A stretch of DNA of 64,000 bases. Origin: Dioscorea cayenensis subsp. rotundata. Its lineage: Eukaryota > Streptophyta > Magnoliopsida > Dioscoreales > Dioscoreaceae. Positions 9,701 to 21,140 of this stretch are shown here, in pieces (the stretch's first letter is position 1; each line of letters starts with the position of its first letter). The notes under the pieces are model-generated. The model did not search any database. It saw only the letters and a program-made list of their open reading frames with translations, and was not told the DNA's origin. The stretch is taken from NCBI RefSeq assembly GCF_009730915.1, contig NC_052487.1, positions 9,368,649-9,432,648 of the forward strand. Direction: 5' to 3'. Both the position numbers and the translations under genes were made by a program.

Positions 9701-10985
9701 ATTTTTCACCAAAACCCTAATCAGATGGTCCAATAAGTAAAAATACTGAACCTTGATCCTTCCATTTTTAGTGTACGCTCCCGTAGGTTCATTTAACATA
9801 GGCAATGAGTTTAAACAACTTTAACGCTCATAAATCATAATATTCTCTAGCATGACAATATGATTATCCAATATTAAATGAAGGTCAATTTTGAGAATTA
9901 ATGGAACCTATCGCAACCTTATGCAATCATTTGCCACTAAATATCTTAATTAGCACAAGGCATGGAGTGAGTCGCCCTTATTTTAATGCAAATTAATTTC
10001 TTGAAAATGAAGGCATCATCTTGGGAGAGCTTGGGTTGCTTGGAGGGGATCAAGAGCTTGGATTTCAAGGGGAGAGTTTCATCACCAAAGGAGGAGGAGC
10101 ATTTGGCATTCCTTGGGCTAGAGGAAGCTTCATTCGGCCGGCATTATTCTTCTTCATCATCATTCGGTCTAGGGAGTGTCATTTGTGCATTTATTTCTTG
10201 TTCTTGTTGAGTTTGATATACTTGTTTGTATGATGGCACACTAGACCCCCAAGGCCACCGGATGTAGGTGAACCTTTGGGAGTTCATCATGTATTTTGGA
10301 TACTAAACCTTCATTTAGAATACATTTGGGTTGATCTATATCTTGGCTAATTGTTCTTCATGTCTAGAACTATTAAATGGAGAAATCCTTAGTTCTTTGT
10401 TGAGTTGTACATGTAGATGTGACCTACTCACATATACTAGATCTTTAATGAGCTAGAAGGGGTATTCTTGTATCGATATGCCGAAAGATTGAGTGTCGTT
10501 AAGCCCTCCAATTCTTAAGGATACACTTAGAGTAAGTATGTCCTTATTGCGGGATTTCCTTACACTTAATGCGATCATAGGAATGTAATTAAGGAGAGAT
10601 CCTTATTGACATTTGTATGGGATTAGTGTTTAATCACTGAGAAATTGGGGTTGAACTATTCTTGAAATCCTTTGGTTTGAATCACCCTTGCTTCACTATT
10701 ATCATGCATCCATATACCATGATAACCTCTCATGGGGATCCTCATCCCTAGGCCTATTTATTATCATCATTGCTCTTGTGATTTCTTGCTTGCCTTGGAA
10801 TTGTTATACTTGTGATTTATTGGTATTATTGCATGTATTACAGTGAAATACCATGTTTAAGTTGTAAGGTTACAAACTAAGTGATGGAGGAGTAATAGGA
10901 GCTCCGTAGCCCCGTGGAATATGATTCTTGGGCTTTTGCACAAGGTATTACTTGGCGACCCCGTACACTTGCGGGCACACAACCA
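9701..10985 (+). mobile_element. Right part of a family-2 LTR interrupted by element B
   Basis: It aligns with the plus-oriented LTRs at 32748-34074 and 34694-36215. Shared blocks include accctaatc...aataagta..actgaa at the break, the segment at about 10228-10275 (CTAGACCCCCAAGGCCACCGG), and the end ATTACTTGGCGACCCCGTAC with ACTTGCGGG. It has no coding content; the 74-codon ORF at 9986 is LTR sequence. The left part of this LTR must lie left of element B. Confidence 0.75.
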
Positions 10986-11328
10986 ATGATCAAGTAGAAA
11001 AGTAGTCTTGTTTTATCTAAAGTACTCCTGTGAGTGTGTGTAAACTTCCAACCTCATCCTCCACACCCTGGATTACCCCAAGGGGTCCATTAACCCCACA
11101 CCTCTGATAACTGGTGTTAGAAATGCTAAAGACACCCTCAATGGTCACTTAAGAGTCCCTTAGTTCCTAAATAAAACTCTAGCTTTCATGTGACTATGGA
11201 ACAGGTTCCAGGAGATTAGTAAAGATATTTTATTTATTTTATGTTTATATTTTTTTTCTGAGTCCGACTAACGTAGACCACATAAAAAATCCTTCTCGAG
11301 AATGCATATGCTGATTAGGCACAAGAAC
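10984..11328 (+). repeat. Leader module, copy 2 of a direct repeat pair
   Basis: About 95% identical by eye to 1505-1852, including an ATGCATATGCTGATTAGGC start region. It follows a family-2 LTR end, whereas copy 1 follows a family-1 LTR end. The similarity stops at 11328 and minus-oriented element C sequence follows. Confidence 0.75.
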
Positions 11329-12129
11329 CACGCAACTTACTCGATTACATGTCTACATAAACACATTCGTGCTTTACTAGCAGAGGAATACTGTAATAGA
11401 CTCTTTTTTTTTCTTCGTATATATACAATGTATCTCATGTCTCCTGGTATAAAACCTGCTATGAAACTACACTTAAGGCTCAAGATAATAATAAAGAAAC
11501 CAAAAGCTCATTAAAGAAAAATGAGTGTAGAATTAACAAACTAACACCAATAACAAAGTGATGGGTTAGTAGGAGTGTATAAGGTAGAATTTTTCGTGAC
11601 AATGAATGAAGATGGACTAGAGATAAAATATGACTTCCATGAAAACATAAGTATAGAAACAACTCACATCTATCATTCCTTCAAGCTAGAAAGTTCTAAA
11701 CTAAGCATCATAGCTACCACACGTAAATCAAGCATGCAACCAATATAATACCCCATCCCCGCATCTAGATTCATACATTGTCCTCAATGTATATAAATCA
11801 GCAGTACAAGGTGAAAAATATTTAATAAACATAAGGAGATGGGGTAAAGAAACTTCCTTGTTTTGGGTGAGCATTGAACAAGACGCATATGAATAAGGGG
11901 TGAGTTTGATCCAAACCAAGTAATCAAAGTGAACCTCCTACCATTATAGTCCTGTAAAGATCAAGATGCATATCATAACTCAAGACTCAAAAATATGGAG
12001 AAGCAAGCTGACAAGAATAAAAATTAATAGAGTTTAGCAGGGACTGAACCCTTGCTAACTACAGAGTACAAAACATCAAACATAACACAAAATACGACAA
12101 AATACTAAAGACAATCAACCAAAAACATT
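11329..12129 (-). other. 3' untranslated region of element C
   Basis: No convincing coding sequence. At 11775-11790 it holds ACATTGtcctCAATGT, a hairpin that on the minus strand reads ATTGAGGACAATGT; a GAGGACAA segment followed by a G-rich run is, from memory, typical of Athila-type 3' regions, and here a G-rich run (about 11750-11763) follows it. Nothing else is recognised. Confidence 0.5.
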
Positions 12130-13294
12130 ACAAAAACAAATCATGCTGCTGTGTGTCTGGTGGGAGCTATTATAGTACTGATGTGGTGGCAGCAGATATG
12201 GTGGCAACAGAGGAAGAAGATCGCTGAATAAAGGCTAAAACCTCATTTATATCTCGCTTGACTCTCCGCTGGGATGCAACAATCTCCCTTTGCCCCTGCT
12301 CAAGGACCCTAAACTGACGATGGGTCTCAGCCTGTAACTCTTGGAGCTTGATCTCAAGTGGCTCTGGCCTAACATCTTGCTTGGACTTAGACTCTATCTT
12401 TATCTATGTCTCATGCTCATGTGATGGTCTGGCCTCACGCTGTCTCATCTCCTGACGCTGCACTAGACAGTAAGTGCCATAACACCTCTCAACTATCCTA
12501 ACGTAAGATTAACTGGCCATCCCAAGAGGAGCGATCTATCAATCCCACACCTTTAATCAATCGTGTGATATAGGGTCCGGAAAAGATGGTCCCGAAGTAC
12601 ACGTATTGTCCCTAATGAGAGATAATGTCTGTGAAGAGGTGTCCATATGAATAGGGTATTGCACAAAGATGCTGTACGATATGAGAAGATCGGTGTATGA
12701 TATAACCCCGGTAGAGTTTGATCTACCCCCAACCCCTCTAGTAAGTAGAGTGTGAATGTAATGATGGGCATGGTTGGTCATCTAGGATGCTTTCCACTTC
12801 CTAGAATTGGTGATGGTAACCCAATACCTCTCTGGTGAAGTATGAGACGGGAAGTCCATGGGTAAGGAACGAAAGTCAGGTGATTGAGTGTCGGTATAGG
12901 TGTAGAATGTCAAGTAAACACCCAAGTTAGTGTTATTGATCTTGTACCTATTCTCGAAGGCTTGAAACTACAGTGAGCTTGCTTATTGGACAAAGTTGCA
13001 ATGCCTAACCATCTCAACTGTGCTTAAGCCTTCCAAAGTAATCTCGCGGTAGGTAGGTTCATTGATATCGAACACCTTGTCCCAACCATTGTGCGATATG
13101 TGTTCTAAGATTTCTCTATCCAAAGCCCAATGCCCTCAAGACATCCCAATCTATGTTACAAACTGTGCCAAATGATTTTCGAGCCAAAAGTGCATAACGT
13201 GTCTTGTGTTTGTCATTCTTGAAGCGTGGTTCGATAGTAGGAGGTGTGCCATCCCTCCTTGATATCTTGAAGGCCATTCACTTCATCGGCATCC
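12130..13294 (-). pseudogene. Env-like ORF3 of element C (putative plant transposon protein)
   Basis: The minus strand opens with ATG at 13275-13277 and encodes AFKISRRDGTPPTIEPRFKN, then in a shifted frame NEPTYREITLEGLSTVEMV and a following His/Trp-rich region. This matches the general build of the ORF found 3' of pol in Athila-type elements. Further segments to about 12550 (for example KASQMTNHAHHYIHTLLTRG) and a Gln/Glu-rich C-terminal tail to about 12200 are spread over several frames with stops, so it is a pseudogene. A splice acceptor (CTTATAG) sits just upstream, as in element B. Function of this protein class is not established; an envelope role is only a label. Confidence 0.6.
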
Positions 13295-13584
13295 CTATAA
13301 GACAAGAAGCAAGTGATTAAACCAATGCTAAATGAAACAAAGGAAAATCATCATGGAGAGTGAAAATTTTTAAGAATTGCTACTGTAATTCCCTAAAAAA
13401 AATTGCAAGAGTTTTCTTTGTTCATGGAGAATAAAATTTTTCAAAAGGCTTAAAATTCCCTCAAAACTCCACCAAAATGACAAAAAATCATTCCCCCATA
13501 AGAAATTCATCCATTTATCAAGAGAAAATAAAGGGAGAGCATAAGGAAGAATATTCTCAACACTTAGAGTTTAGAGAGACATAC
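13295..13584 (-). other. Possible 290-bp intron upstream of ORF3 in element C
   Basis: On the minus strand a strong donor AAAG|GTATGT lies at 13585/13584 and an acceptor TTATAG ends at 13295, 18 bases before the ORF3 ATG. Size and position match the candidate 276-bp intron in element B. Splice use is inferred. Confidence 0.4.
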
Positions 13585-13784
13585 CTTTGAAAATTGATGA
13601 AAATGATGGTAAACCACCCAATAACCCTTGCAAAACAAGTGTCTAAGAGTAGGATAGTGATCTAGAGTAAGAAATTTGGAGAATAACGGTGAAGAAATGA
13701 GTGACAAAGGTGGAAAAATGAGTGAGATACGAGAAGAAGAAGAATAATGAGATAGAAAGAGAGAGAAAAAGATGGCAAAGTACC

Positions 13785-13960
13785 CTTTTAAATAGGTATC
13801 GCGTCCCGTTAACAGGTTGCCCAACCCGTTAAGCTCCCTGTGAAGCTGTCAGGGAGCTTTGACGTGCCCCTTGACGGCCGTCAAGGGGGCCATGAAGCTA
13901 ACCTGAGAGCTTCACAGCAGGCCTTCACGGGCAAGAATAGCCCATGAAGCAACCCATTAA
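13785..13960 (-). promoter_or_regulatory. Palindrome cluster and TATA-like box upstream of ORF3 (element C spacer)
   Basis: Two strong hairpins lie side by side: AAGCTCCCTG at 13831-13840 pairs with 13850-13859, and 13867-13888 is a perfect 22-bp palindrome whose half is CCCCTTGACGG. More repeats of CTTCAC/CATGAAGC run to 13955. On the minus strand these are followed by TATTTAAAAG (13794-13785) and a CT-rich leader down to the candidate donor at 13585. The layout equals that of an LTR promoter, so I infer an internal promoter. Confidence 0.45.
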
Positions 13961-14373
13961 GCTCCAAAACACTCTCATAACACTCAAGACTTTCATGCAA
14001 TTATTAACCAAGTGAAATATACTTAAAAAGACATTGAATATAGCATAAAATCTCATCAAACACTCACCAAATCCATAAATAATCATCAAGACACTTCAAT
14101 CATGCATGAAATGATAGAAATTAAGCACTAAATATGCATGAGATGATGATAATAAACAAGTAAGCATGCATGAAATGAGAATGGTGATCAAGTAAGCATG
14201 GAATTCTAAGGAATTAAAAATACAACACCACAAGAGAATGAGCACAAGTAAAGAAACATTAAACACATAAATAAGATGAGCATGAGTGTGAAACATAACA
14301 AAAGAGAGAAAATAAAGATGCACAACGACTAAACACACCATAATACGGAAATAACAACATGAACATAATGGAA
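13961..14373. other. Spacer of element C without recognisable features
   Basis: A-rich spacer between the palindrome cluster and the hairpin block. A minus ORF at 14096-14431 begins in the end of the gag-protease ORF and then runs into hydrophobic, low-complexity translation; I do not consider its tail coding. AAATGAGCATG-like words repeat loosely. Confidence 0.4.
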
Positions 14374-14426
14374 ACTTGGGTTGCTTCCCAAGAAGAGTTT
14401 GTTTAATGTCATTAGCTCGACATACC
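14374..14426 (-). other. Conserved hairpin block ending the gag-protease ORF (element C)
   Basis: The plus strand has cttgggttgcttcccaag (14375-14392), a perfect 7-bp-stem hairpin. On the minus strand the coding reads LMTLNKLFLGKQPKF, parallel to the block in element B at 5059-5110. Confidence 0.6.
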
Positions 14427-14729
14427 TTCAAACTTACCTTCAGGGTGGAACAAATGGAGGAGAGTTACCTCTGGCCTTCTTGGGTGCATTGCAACATGGA
14501 AAGTTCATCGAAAGGCATGGAAAATGTGGAATTTACTTTGATCCTCAAAGTTCAACTGATCTACTTCCCGGGTGGTGACATAGTGATATTCATGCTTTTC
14601 TTTAACCTTCATTTGTTTGTCTCCACATTTTCTTCACGTTTTTCTTTTTCTTGGCACAAGGTGATGAATTTGTCTCTACTTGATTCACTTGTGGTGATGT
14701 ATGGGGGGTAGAAGCTCTTTCATTGCCTC

Positions 14730-15299
14730 CTTTGTCATCCACACCCTCTAATTACTCATCCAAGGTGTTCAAGGTCAACACCTCTTGCACACAATCAGTA
14801 ATGAGCAAATCAATCTCATCAGTGAAATATAAAGTATCATCATGATCGAATGTGTGTTACATGGCCTCAAGAAAAGTGAAAACCACTTGTTCCTCCTCAC
14901 TTTCAGGGTCATTTTTCCTCCCTTGTCATCGATAAGGGCACCCAAAGTGTTTATAAATGGGTGCTCGAGGATCAAAGGGACTTTGCATCATCGTCTACAT
15001 CAAGAATCATGAAGTCCACTGGGATGATGAGTTTATCCACTCTCACAAGAACATCTTCAACAACCCCTAGGGGTTTCCTCACTGAACGATCTGCTAATTA
15101 TAGGTTTATCCTCGTGGACCTCAGATCTTCTAAACCAAGCTTCAGGATTAACTTGTATGGCATAATGTTGATATTGGCCCCTGAGTCTTCTAGAATCTTC
15201 TCTTACATTCCTTCCCCAATTACACACAAAATGATGAAACTACCCAGATCAGTCAGTTTCTTTGGCAATTTCTTCTAAATCACCGCCGAACAACTTCTA
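14730..15299 (-). pseudogene. Aspartic protease domain of element C
   Basis: Minus-strand segments in broken frames give LTDLGSFIILC, EDSGANINIMPYKL (active-site loop with its Asp retained), LKLGLEDLRSTRINL, RSVRKPLGVVEDVLVRVDK, DFMILDVDDDA and, in a different frame after a small deletion, a PLILEHPFINTLGALIDD equivalent with EHPF where GRPF is usual. Several stops and at least one frameshift make it a pseudogene. Downstream to 14430 is an Asn/Lys-rich linker, with no reverse transcriptase. Confidence 0.75.
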
Positions 15300-16930
15300 G
15301 AGAGGGTCACTATTTCTAAGTCCTCTAATTTTCTCTTGTTGGTCAGGAGGTCTTTCATGAATTTCACATACTTGGGAATTTGTGACAAGGCTTCAACAAG
15401 AAGAATGTTTATGTGAAACTCCTTGAAAACATTGAGGAACTTTTTGAACTGAGCATATCTTCCTTATCTTGCTTCAACCTAGTTGGATAAGGCACAAGAG
15501 GCTTATATTCAGGAACCCTTGAAGTTAGTGAATGGGGGTATGCTTCATGTTGCTTTATTCCACTCTTTTCACCCACATGTTCAGTTAGCTTAGGGTCTTC
15601 CTGAACGGTTACCTTTTCATTCTTAGCATTTTGCTCTCCTTGGCCCTTGCCTCTACTTGCTTCCTACTCCTAAGAGTGATGGATTTCAAATGTTCCCAAT
15701 GGTTGTTTTCGGTGTTATTTGATAGGCTACCGGGAGAATGTTCAGCATTGGCTCTAGCAAGTTGCCCCACTTGATTCTCATGTGCCTGAATTGAAGCTTG
15801 GACATTTCTCAACACTGTGCCAAATTCATCAAATTGACTATTTATGTTTTGGAACTTCGCCTCAGTGTTGATCATGAACTTTATGAGAACATCTTCAGTA
15901 GTATACTTTTTCTCTTGCTGGGGGGATGGTTGATGTTGATTTCCTTGATGTGGTGGAGTTCTTTGTTGCAGTGGCCCTTAATTCCAAGAAAAATTTAGGT
16001 AGCTGCTCCACCCCGAATTATATATATTCCCATAAGGATTTTCCAACCCCTTTGGCCCCCTCTAACATAGTAAACTGTTTCCATTGGGCCAACCAAAGCA
16101 ACTAAAATTGGACACTATGTGATTGCATGTCCCGCACCACACATCTCACAAGATAGGATAGCTCTAGAATTCAAGCTAGACCCTATCAAAAACTAATCAA
16201 ACCTCTTAGTCAAGGCTTCAACCTTTGCGGCCAGTGCAGTATTGTCATTAAACTCATAAATGCCCATTCCTATTGGTGGCTTCTAGCAAATACTCCAATG
16301 GCACTCATTGCTTGCTATGCCTTCAATCAGTTTTTCAACATCTTTAAGATACTTATTGATCAAAGAACCACCCGCTGCCATGTCGATGAGCTATCTAGTT
16401 GCATAGTTCATTCTGTTACATAGCATCTATACTATCATCCATTAGGAAAAACCACGGTGAGGGAATTTCCTTAAAAGATCCTTGAACCTTTCATGGGCTT
16501 CAAATAGTGTCTCTAAATCACCTTGCTGGAAAATAGAAACTTCTTGTCTCAGTCTGGCAGCCTTGCTTGGTGGAAGTACCTAGCAAGGAACTTTTTCACC
16601 ATCTTTTCCATGTATTGATAGATCCAAGAGCCAAGGAAGTAAGGCACCTATACACTGTTCCTCTCAAACTAAATGAGAATAATCTCAATCTGATGGCATC
16701 ATCTGAAATAGAGTTGATTTTGAAGGTGGAGCAAATCTGGAGGAAGCGAGATAAGTGAGCATGGGGATCTTCATCAGCTAACCCATCAAACTACACTAAA
16801 TTTTAAACCACCCCAATTGTGCTTGCCTTAATTTCAAAGTTATTCACCGACACTGTCAGGGCTTGCACAGTGAATTCCTCGCTAGTAAAATGTAGCCTCT
16901 CATAATCTGATAGTGTCCTTCTTTGCTCAG
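15300..16930 (-). pseudogene. Athila-type gag of element C
   Basis: The minus strand shows gag motifs in pieces: FDGLADEDPHAHLSRFLQIC, FKINSISDDAIRLRLFSFSL, KKFLARYFHQARLPD, then a coiled region (NTEAKFQNINSQFDEFGTVL), HLKSITLRSRKQVEARAKES, and the hinge IPKYVKFMKDLLTNKRKLED leading into protease. Many stops and frameshifts are present. It is clearly diverged from gag of elements A and B (different coiled region and hinge), so it represents a separate family. Confidence 0.8.
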
Positions 16931-17260
16931 CTATAACTGAGGGTTCATTATGCCTAGCTTGAATGTCTTGTTGTCTTGAACTCTCTGCTCCTCCCTTAAC
17001 CTTTGATACAAGGTCCTCTTAATCTCGCTATCGAGCTCTACTAAGTTTGTTTGACTTGCATGTGTCATAAGATGGGCACCTTGCACAACATTCAAAACCA
17101 ACACTAAAGATTCGAAAAGAGAACAAGAAAAAGAAATGAAAACAAAGAAATGAAGATATATGTACAGTAAAAACAAACAAAAACAAAAAGAAACAAATAA
17201 AAGAAATAATGGCCAAATCAAATAGCTATAAGTTTTTTGAGTATTCCTCGTGGGTCACCA

Positions 17261-17272
17261 GCAACGGCGCCA
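17261..17272 (-). other. Primer-binding site for tRNA-Asp (element C)
   Basis: GCAACGGCGCCA on the plus strand matches the end of tRNA-Asp; the upstream CCCCG part has decayed to CACCA. It lies nine bases inside the LTR starting at 17282. The leader 16931-17260 is A-rich on the plus strand and non-coding. Confidence 0.8.
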
Positions 17273-17281
17273 AAAACTTGG

Positions 17282-18638
17282 TGTAACATCCGCAAGTGCA
17301 TGAGGTCATCAAGTGATACCTCTCACGAAAGCACGAGAGGGTTGTATTCCTAGGGCCCAAGAAGATATCCTTACTTCCTCTTCGCGTGTTGTCTAGCCTA
17401 CAAACATGAGTGATGTGTTCCAAACTACAAAGTAATAGAAAGAACTACAAGAGGAGTGCCTACAGTCGAGGTAAAATGGGGGCAAAAATTAAGGGATGAA
17501 GATGATCATGGATGTGGATCCACCTGGGGCTACTAAAGTGAGAATGATGCTAGAACTATCATGCAATTAGTGGTTTGGACCAATAGAATCCTAAGATAGG
17601 TCAAACTTATGGTCACAGCAATTGACCCCTAATCCGGTACGAGTATTAATATGGAATTTCTTCCGTCCAAACCCTCCTATAATTGCATTACAAGTAGGAA
17701 ATTCTCTAATTAGGGTTGATACTCAACTAGGTCCAACCCTAATGTTGGAGGGACACAAAATACCCAATGGTCATGGCGTATTTATACATGTATCCCTTCC
17801 AAGCTAGTTGTGCTTGTACAAGGGTGCTGGTCACTCAACCAAGTACAACCTAGAAATCAACATACAAAGTTCTCATGCATATCAATACATCAAAGTATAC
17901 CAAGCATGAATCACAAACACACCAAAATGTAATAGAATAGATCAAAACATCCAACTGCACAAGTTCACCCCAAGGTTCACCGACATCCGGTGACCTTGGG
18001 CTTTAGTTGTTCATACTAAGAAAATACATGATAAAATCCAAAAAAAACAACTAAATAAAAGCAACAAAGAACAACGTCAAGTGATGAATGTGAAGAGACA
18101 AGTTACGGGAAGCTTCTAATGACGCCACCAAAAGGGTGGCTTCCTTGTCCTCTACCAGCTTGAACAATGGGAAATGACACTGGATCTTGCCTCTCCTTTG
18201 ATTTCCTTTCCTAAAATGTCTTCTTAAGCCTTATTTACCCCGGACTTGGAACATGGAGAGGAATAGTGGAGGTAGTAGAAGAATGTGTTGATGAATGCCT
18301 CCAAAAATCCCTAAAAAGTCCTTTTAAAGACCTTCTCGGGTTGGCTTCACGACCTCATTCATGGGCATCAAGGAGCCCGTAAGAGTCTCGCGATTTCGCA
18401 AAAAAAACCGTGAAGTGCTATAGTTAAATGCTTTAGTAACCAGCTGCAGTAAATTGTACATTTTTAAACCGGTTCATGTGTGTCTTCATGGCTGTCAACG
18501 AAACCCGAGGCTTTATCATTTCCTAACTTCTTCGTGCAATAATAATTGTTACATCACACAAACGGAAACAATTCATTGATTTATACATAAATAGACAACA
18601 AAAATACATATAAAATACACACATTTAGGTGATTATCA
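17282..18638 (-). mobile_element. Family-2 LTR, 5' LTR of element C (1357 bp)
   Basis: Bounded by TGTAACATCC (17282) and GGTGATTATCA (18638). It shares with other family-2 LTRs the CCAAGGTTCACCGACATCCG block (17972-17991) and the segment with CTTTTAAAGG (about 18313-18322), a TATA-like candidate. GC-rich palindrome-like words (TTCACGACC, CATGGGCATC, GAGCCCGT) lie just upstream of that box in the transcription sense. Confidence 0.8.
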
Positions 18639-20517
18639 GAATAAAACTCATACCCTTAGAAATTCATTGGAAACCTTGGAATCCAATTTTGAGCCAACCG
18701 CAAGACTTGTTATGGTTGTATTGTTTGATAACCTTAAGTTGTGAGTGGGCTAAGTTGATGTACATTTCTAGTAGAATATGATTCAAGTGGTTTCATTATT
18801 TGATTTGAAGTTAACTCATGGTCTTATCATATTTAAATCGATATGTTGATTAAATCATATTGAATTTACTTGCTAAGGATTTATATTCGGAATGTCTTGA
18901 TGTTTGATGGCAATACTCATGTTTCTAGATTGGTTTGGAAATGAATGCCTATGCTATTGAATTATACTCAAAACTCTTGATGTTTGAATAAATACATTTA
19001 TGACTATAATCGTATTTTGGGTTTGTAATGATTTGTGAAATTTTGCCTTCATTATTATGCTTTTGGCATTGGTAATTATGAATTGGTGTTTATTCACGAT
19101 ATGTGGATATTTGTCCTAAACAAGGATCCGATGATAAGCTTTGAATGAAATGTATTATCAATGCACCTACGGGTGATTTTGATGGTGATGGGGTTGTAAC
19201 TCGCCTGCTGTAGTACGGGGATACTCACGACCAGCTTGTAGAGGGGATGTGATGGGTCCCATCTGTGTTACCCTTTTCAAGAGGTGAGTAGAAAGCCTCG
19301 ACAGGAATAAACTGAGAACCTGGGGTCACCACATAGGGTCTCGGTGGCCAATATCAAGGGTATGATGACCTTGGCCGCTCTCAACTTTGTTGCGATGGGG
19401 ATTAATATCAAAGAGGTTTTTTAGGCCACTATTTTAAGATTGATTTTTCATTTTAGTTGTGCAAAACCATGTTATCTTGGATTGTGAAGAGGGGGCGAAG
19501 CTCAACTGTCACTCTGAGGAAAGGTAATCTCTCACAAAATTATATTTCATGGAAAAATTGATTTGATGAAGAGTTGCTACAAGTTTTATGTTTTAATGCT
19601 TCTAAAACTCATTTTATGCCAATCTTTCATATTTGGAATGTGAAAATCCTCACTTGAGAAAAAGTGATTCTTTATCAGTTATTCATTAAGTTTACACTGA
19701 TATTCTTGTATACTTCTTTGGAAATCTATATTATTCCAAATGGTGATTTGTGAGTGTTGGAAATCTTATTTGATCAAGTTACTATTTATACTTATCTTGG
19801 TACTTATGTATAAATAATTATTATACTAATAATGATATACCTTGAGGTTTTGAGCATATTTTTGGTAACCTTTGTTTTGGTTTTAATAATGTGGGTTCGC
19901 ATCCCACACTTATATATTGTATAGAATGTTGAAAATTTTCAAATCTATATGTACTATTGCAAAAGCTTGGTTATTGAAAAATGTATTGACTTGTTTTTAT
20001 ATTCTTTTAGAATTGCGCTAATTCATTCACTGAGTGATATTAGTTACTCACACTATCCCTTTATTCTAGGCTTTAGCTTCTAATAGGGTTGCAGCGGGTG
20101 AAGTGCTGAGCATTGCCCTATCGATCTTCTTATTTCCTATCTTGTGTATATTTCTGCTTGAACATTGCACTATATAAGAACATGAATCCACTAGTGTATT
20201 TGTCACTCTATTTGTATGGTTAGTATCTTGTTCATTCCTTCTTGAAACCTTGTTGTATTTATAGCCAGTACCTTTCTTGAACTCTATTATCAAGATTCAT
20301 TGTTGTGGCTTCCTCGGTGTTATTGTTGCACTCCATTCCTTGTGCATCTTTGTGTTCTTTATGTTGGTTTAGTTTGAACTTGTTTATATTATTCAGGGTT
20401 ATTCCTTCTAGGTAATTGTCAGCCTTGCGGCAACTCAAGGGTTGAGTGGCATGGGTGTCCCTCCTCGACTTGTCGCAATGGTTGTCCCGTGCCGGTCCCG
20501 TGAGACAGGGTATGACA
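18639..20517 (+). mobile_element. Ty3/gypsy (Tekay-like) LTR remnant, plus orientation
   Basis: AT-rich sequence with a GC-richer middle (19160-19400) and a 3' end GCCGGTCCCGTGAGACAGGG then TATGACA at 20517. Such ends are typical of Tekay-type LTRs from memory. The TGGTATCAGAGC primer site expected next is absent; a gag remnant of another element follows. The left limit is set only by the end of element C. A related sequence in the opposite orientation lies at 24165-25480. Confidence 0.5.
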
Positions 20518-20880
20518 AGAAACACTTGCGATAACTAATCCCATGATATGATGGACCAAGTAAGAAGTGAATGCAACCATGCCCTATCTCTGTCCTTTAG
20601 GGAGAAAGGGAACAACCTTCGCCTGATAGCATTTGTAAAGACTCCATTAAGCTTTAAAGTGTTGTAATAATCTAGAAATATTAAAAGATATAGATTGGGA
20701 TCTTCAGGTGATGACCCTCCAAACTGATTTTATTGAACCGTAGAGAGGAGTGCAGGCTTCAACTTAAAGTTATTTACTTCAACTCTAGGTCTTGTAATGC
20801 TTGAGTGCAATCCTTGAACATTTTGCTTGGGAAAGTCCCTTAAAATTATATTATTATCTTCCATGATTAATGGTTGTGAT
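20518..20880 (-). pseudogene. Athila-type gag fragment (element D)
   Basis: Minus-strand translation gives pieces such as FGGSSPEDPNLYLLIFLDYY, NTLKLNGVF and RRRLFPFSLKDR, the core of an Athila-type gag, close in build to gag of element C. It is short, with stops, and cut at about 20518 by the LTR remnant. A leader follows to 21140, including ATGGCAAAAACTTGA at 21126-21140, the decayed counterpart of the primer-site region of elements B and C. Confidence 0.7.
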
Positions 20881-21140
20881 TCTTAAGCTTTCTTCCTTCT
20901 CTGATATGGAATACAAAAAAAGTTTTTCTGTTTCTAGGTCTTATTTTATGAGTATTTTCAAACCTTTAGGTCTTTGCATAAACAAAACTATTGATCTGCA
21001 AGATAAAAAATAAAAAATAAAGTAAGATTACGCAACTAACAAGAGAAAAAAGAACTGAAAAAAGATGTCTAATCTAACCAAATTGTAAATTCCATCAATA
21101 TCAACAATCAAAGTCTCTAGTAATAATGGCAAAAACTTGA

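Larger units (their letters stand above)
11329..18638 (-). mobile_element. Element C: second Athila-type retrotransposon lacking RT and integrase, 3'-truncated
   Basis: Right to left: 5' LTR 17282-18638, tRNA-Asp primer site, leader, gag, protease, hairpin block, spacer with palindromes and TATA-like box, candidate intron, ORF3, and a 3' untranslated region with an ACATTG...CAATGT motif. No reverse transcriptase or integrase motif appears between protease and the hairpin block. The LTR differs from that of element B, yet the internal order is the same. No 3' LTR is attached; the element stops at 11329 against a plus-oriented leader. GAATA at 18639-18643 is a candidate target duplication without a visible partner. 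Confidence 0.75.

Noticed and set aside
9986..10233. ORFs of 70-74 codons in two overlapping frames
   Set aside because: They lie inside a family-2 LTR and are not conserved in the copies at 33000 or 35300.
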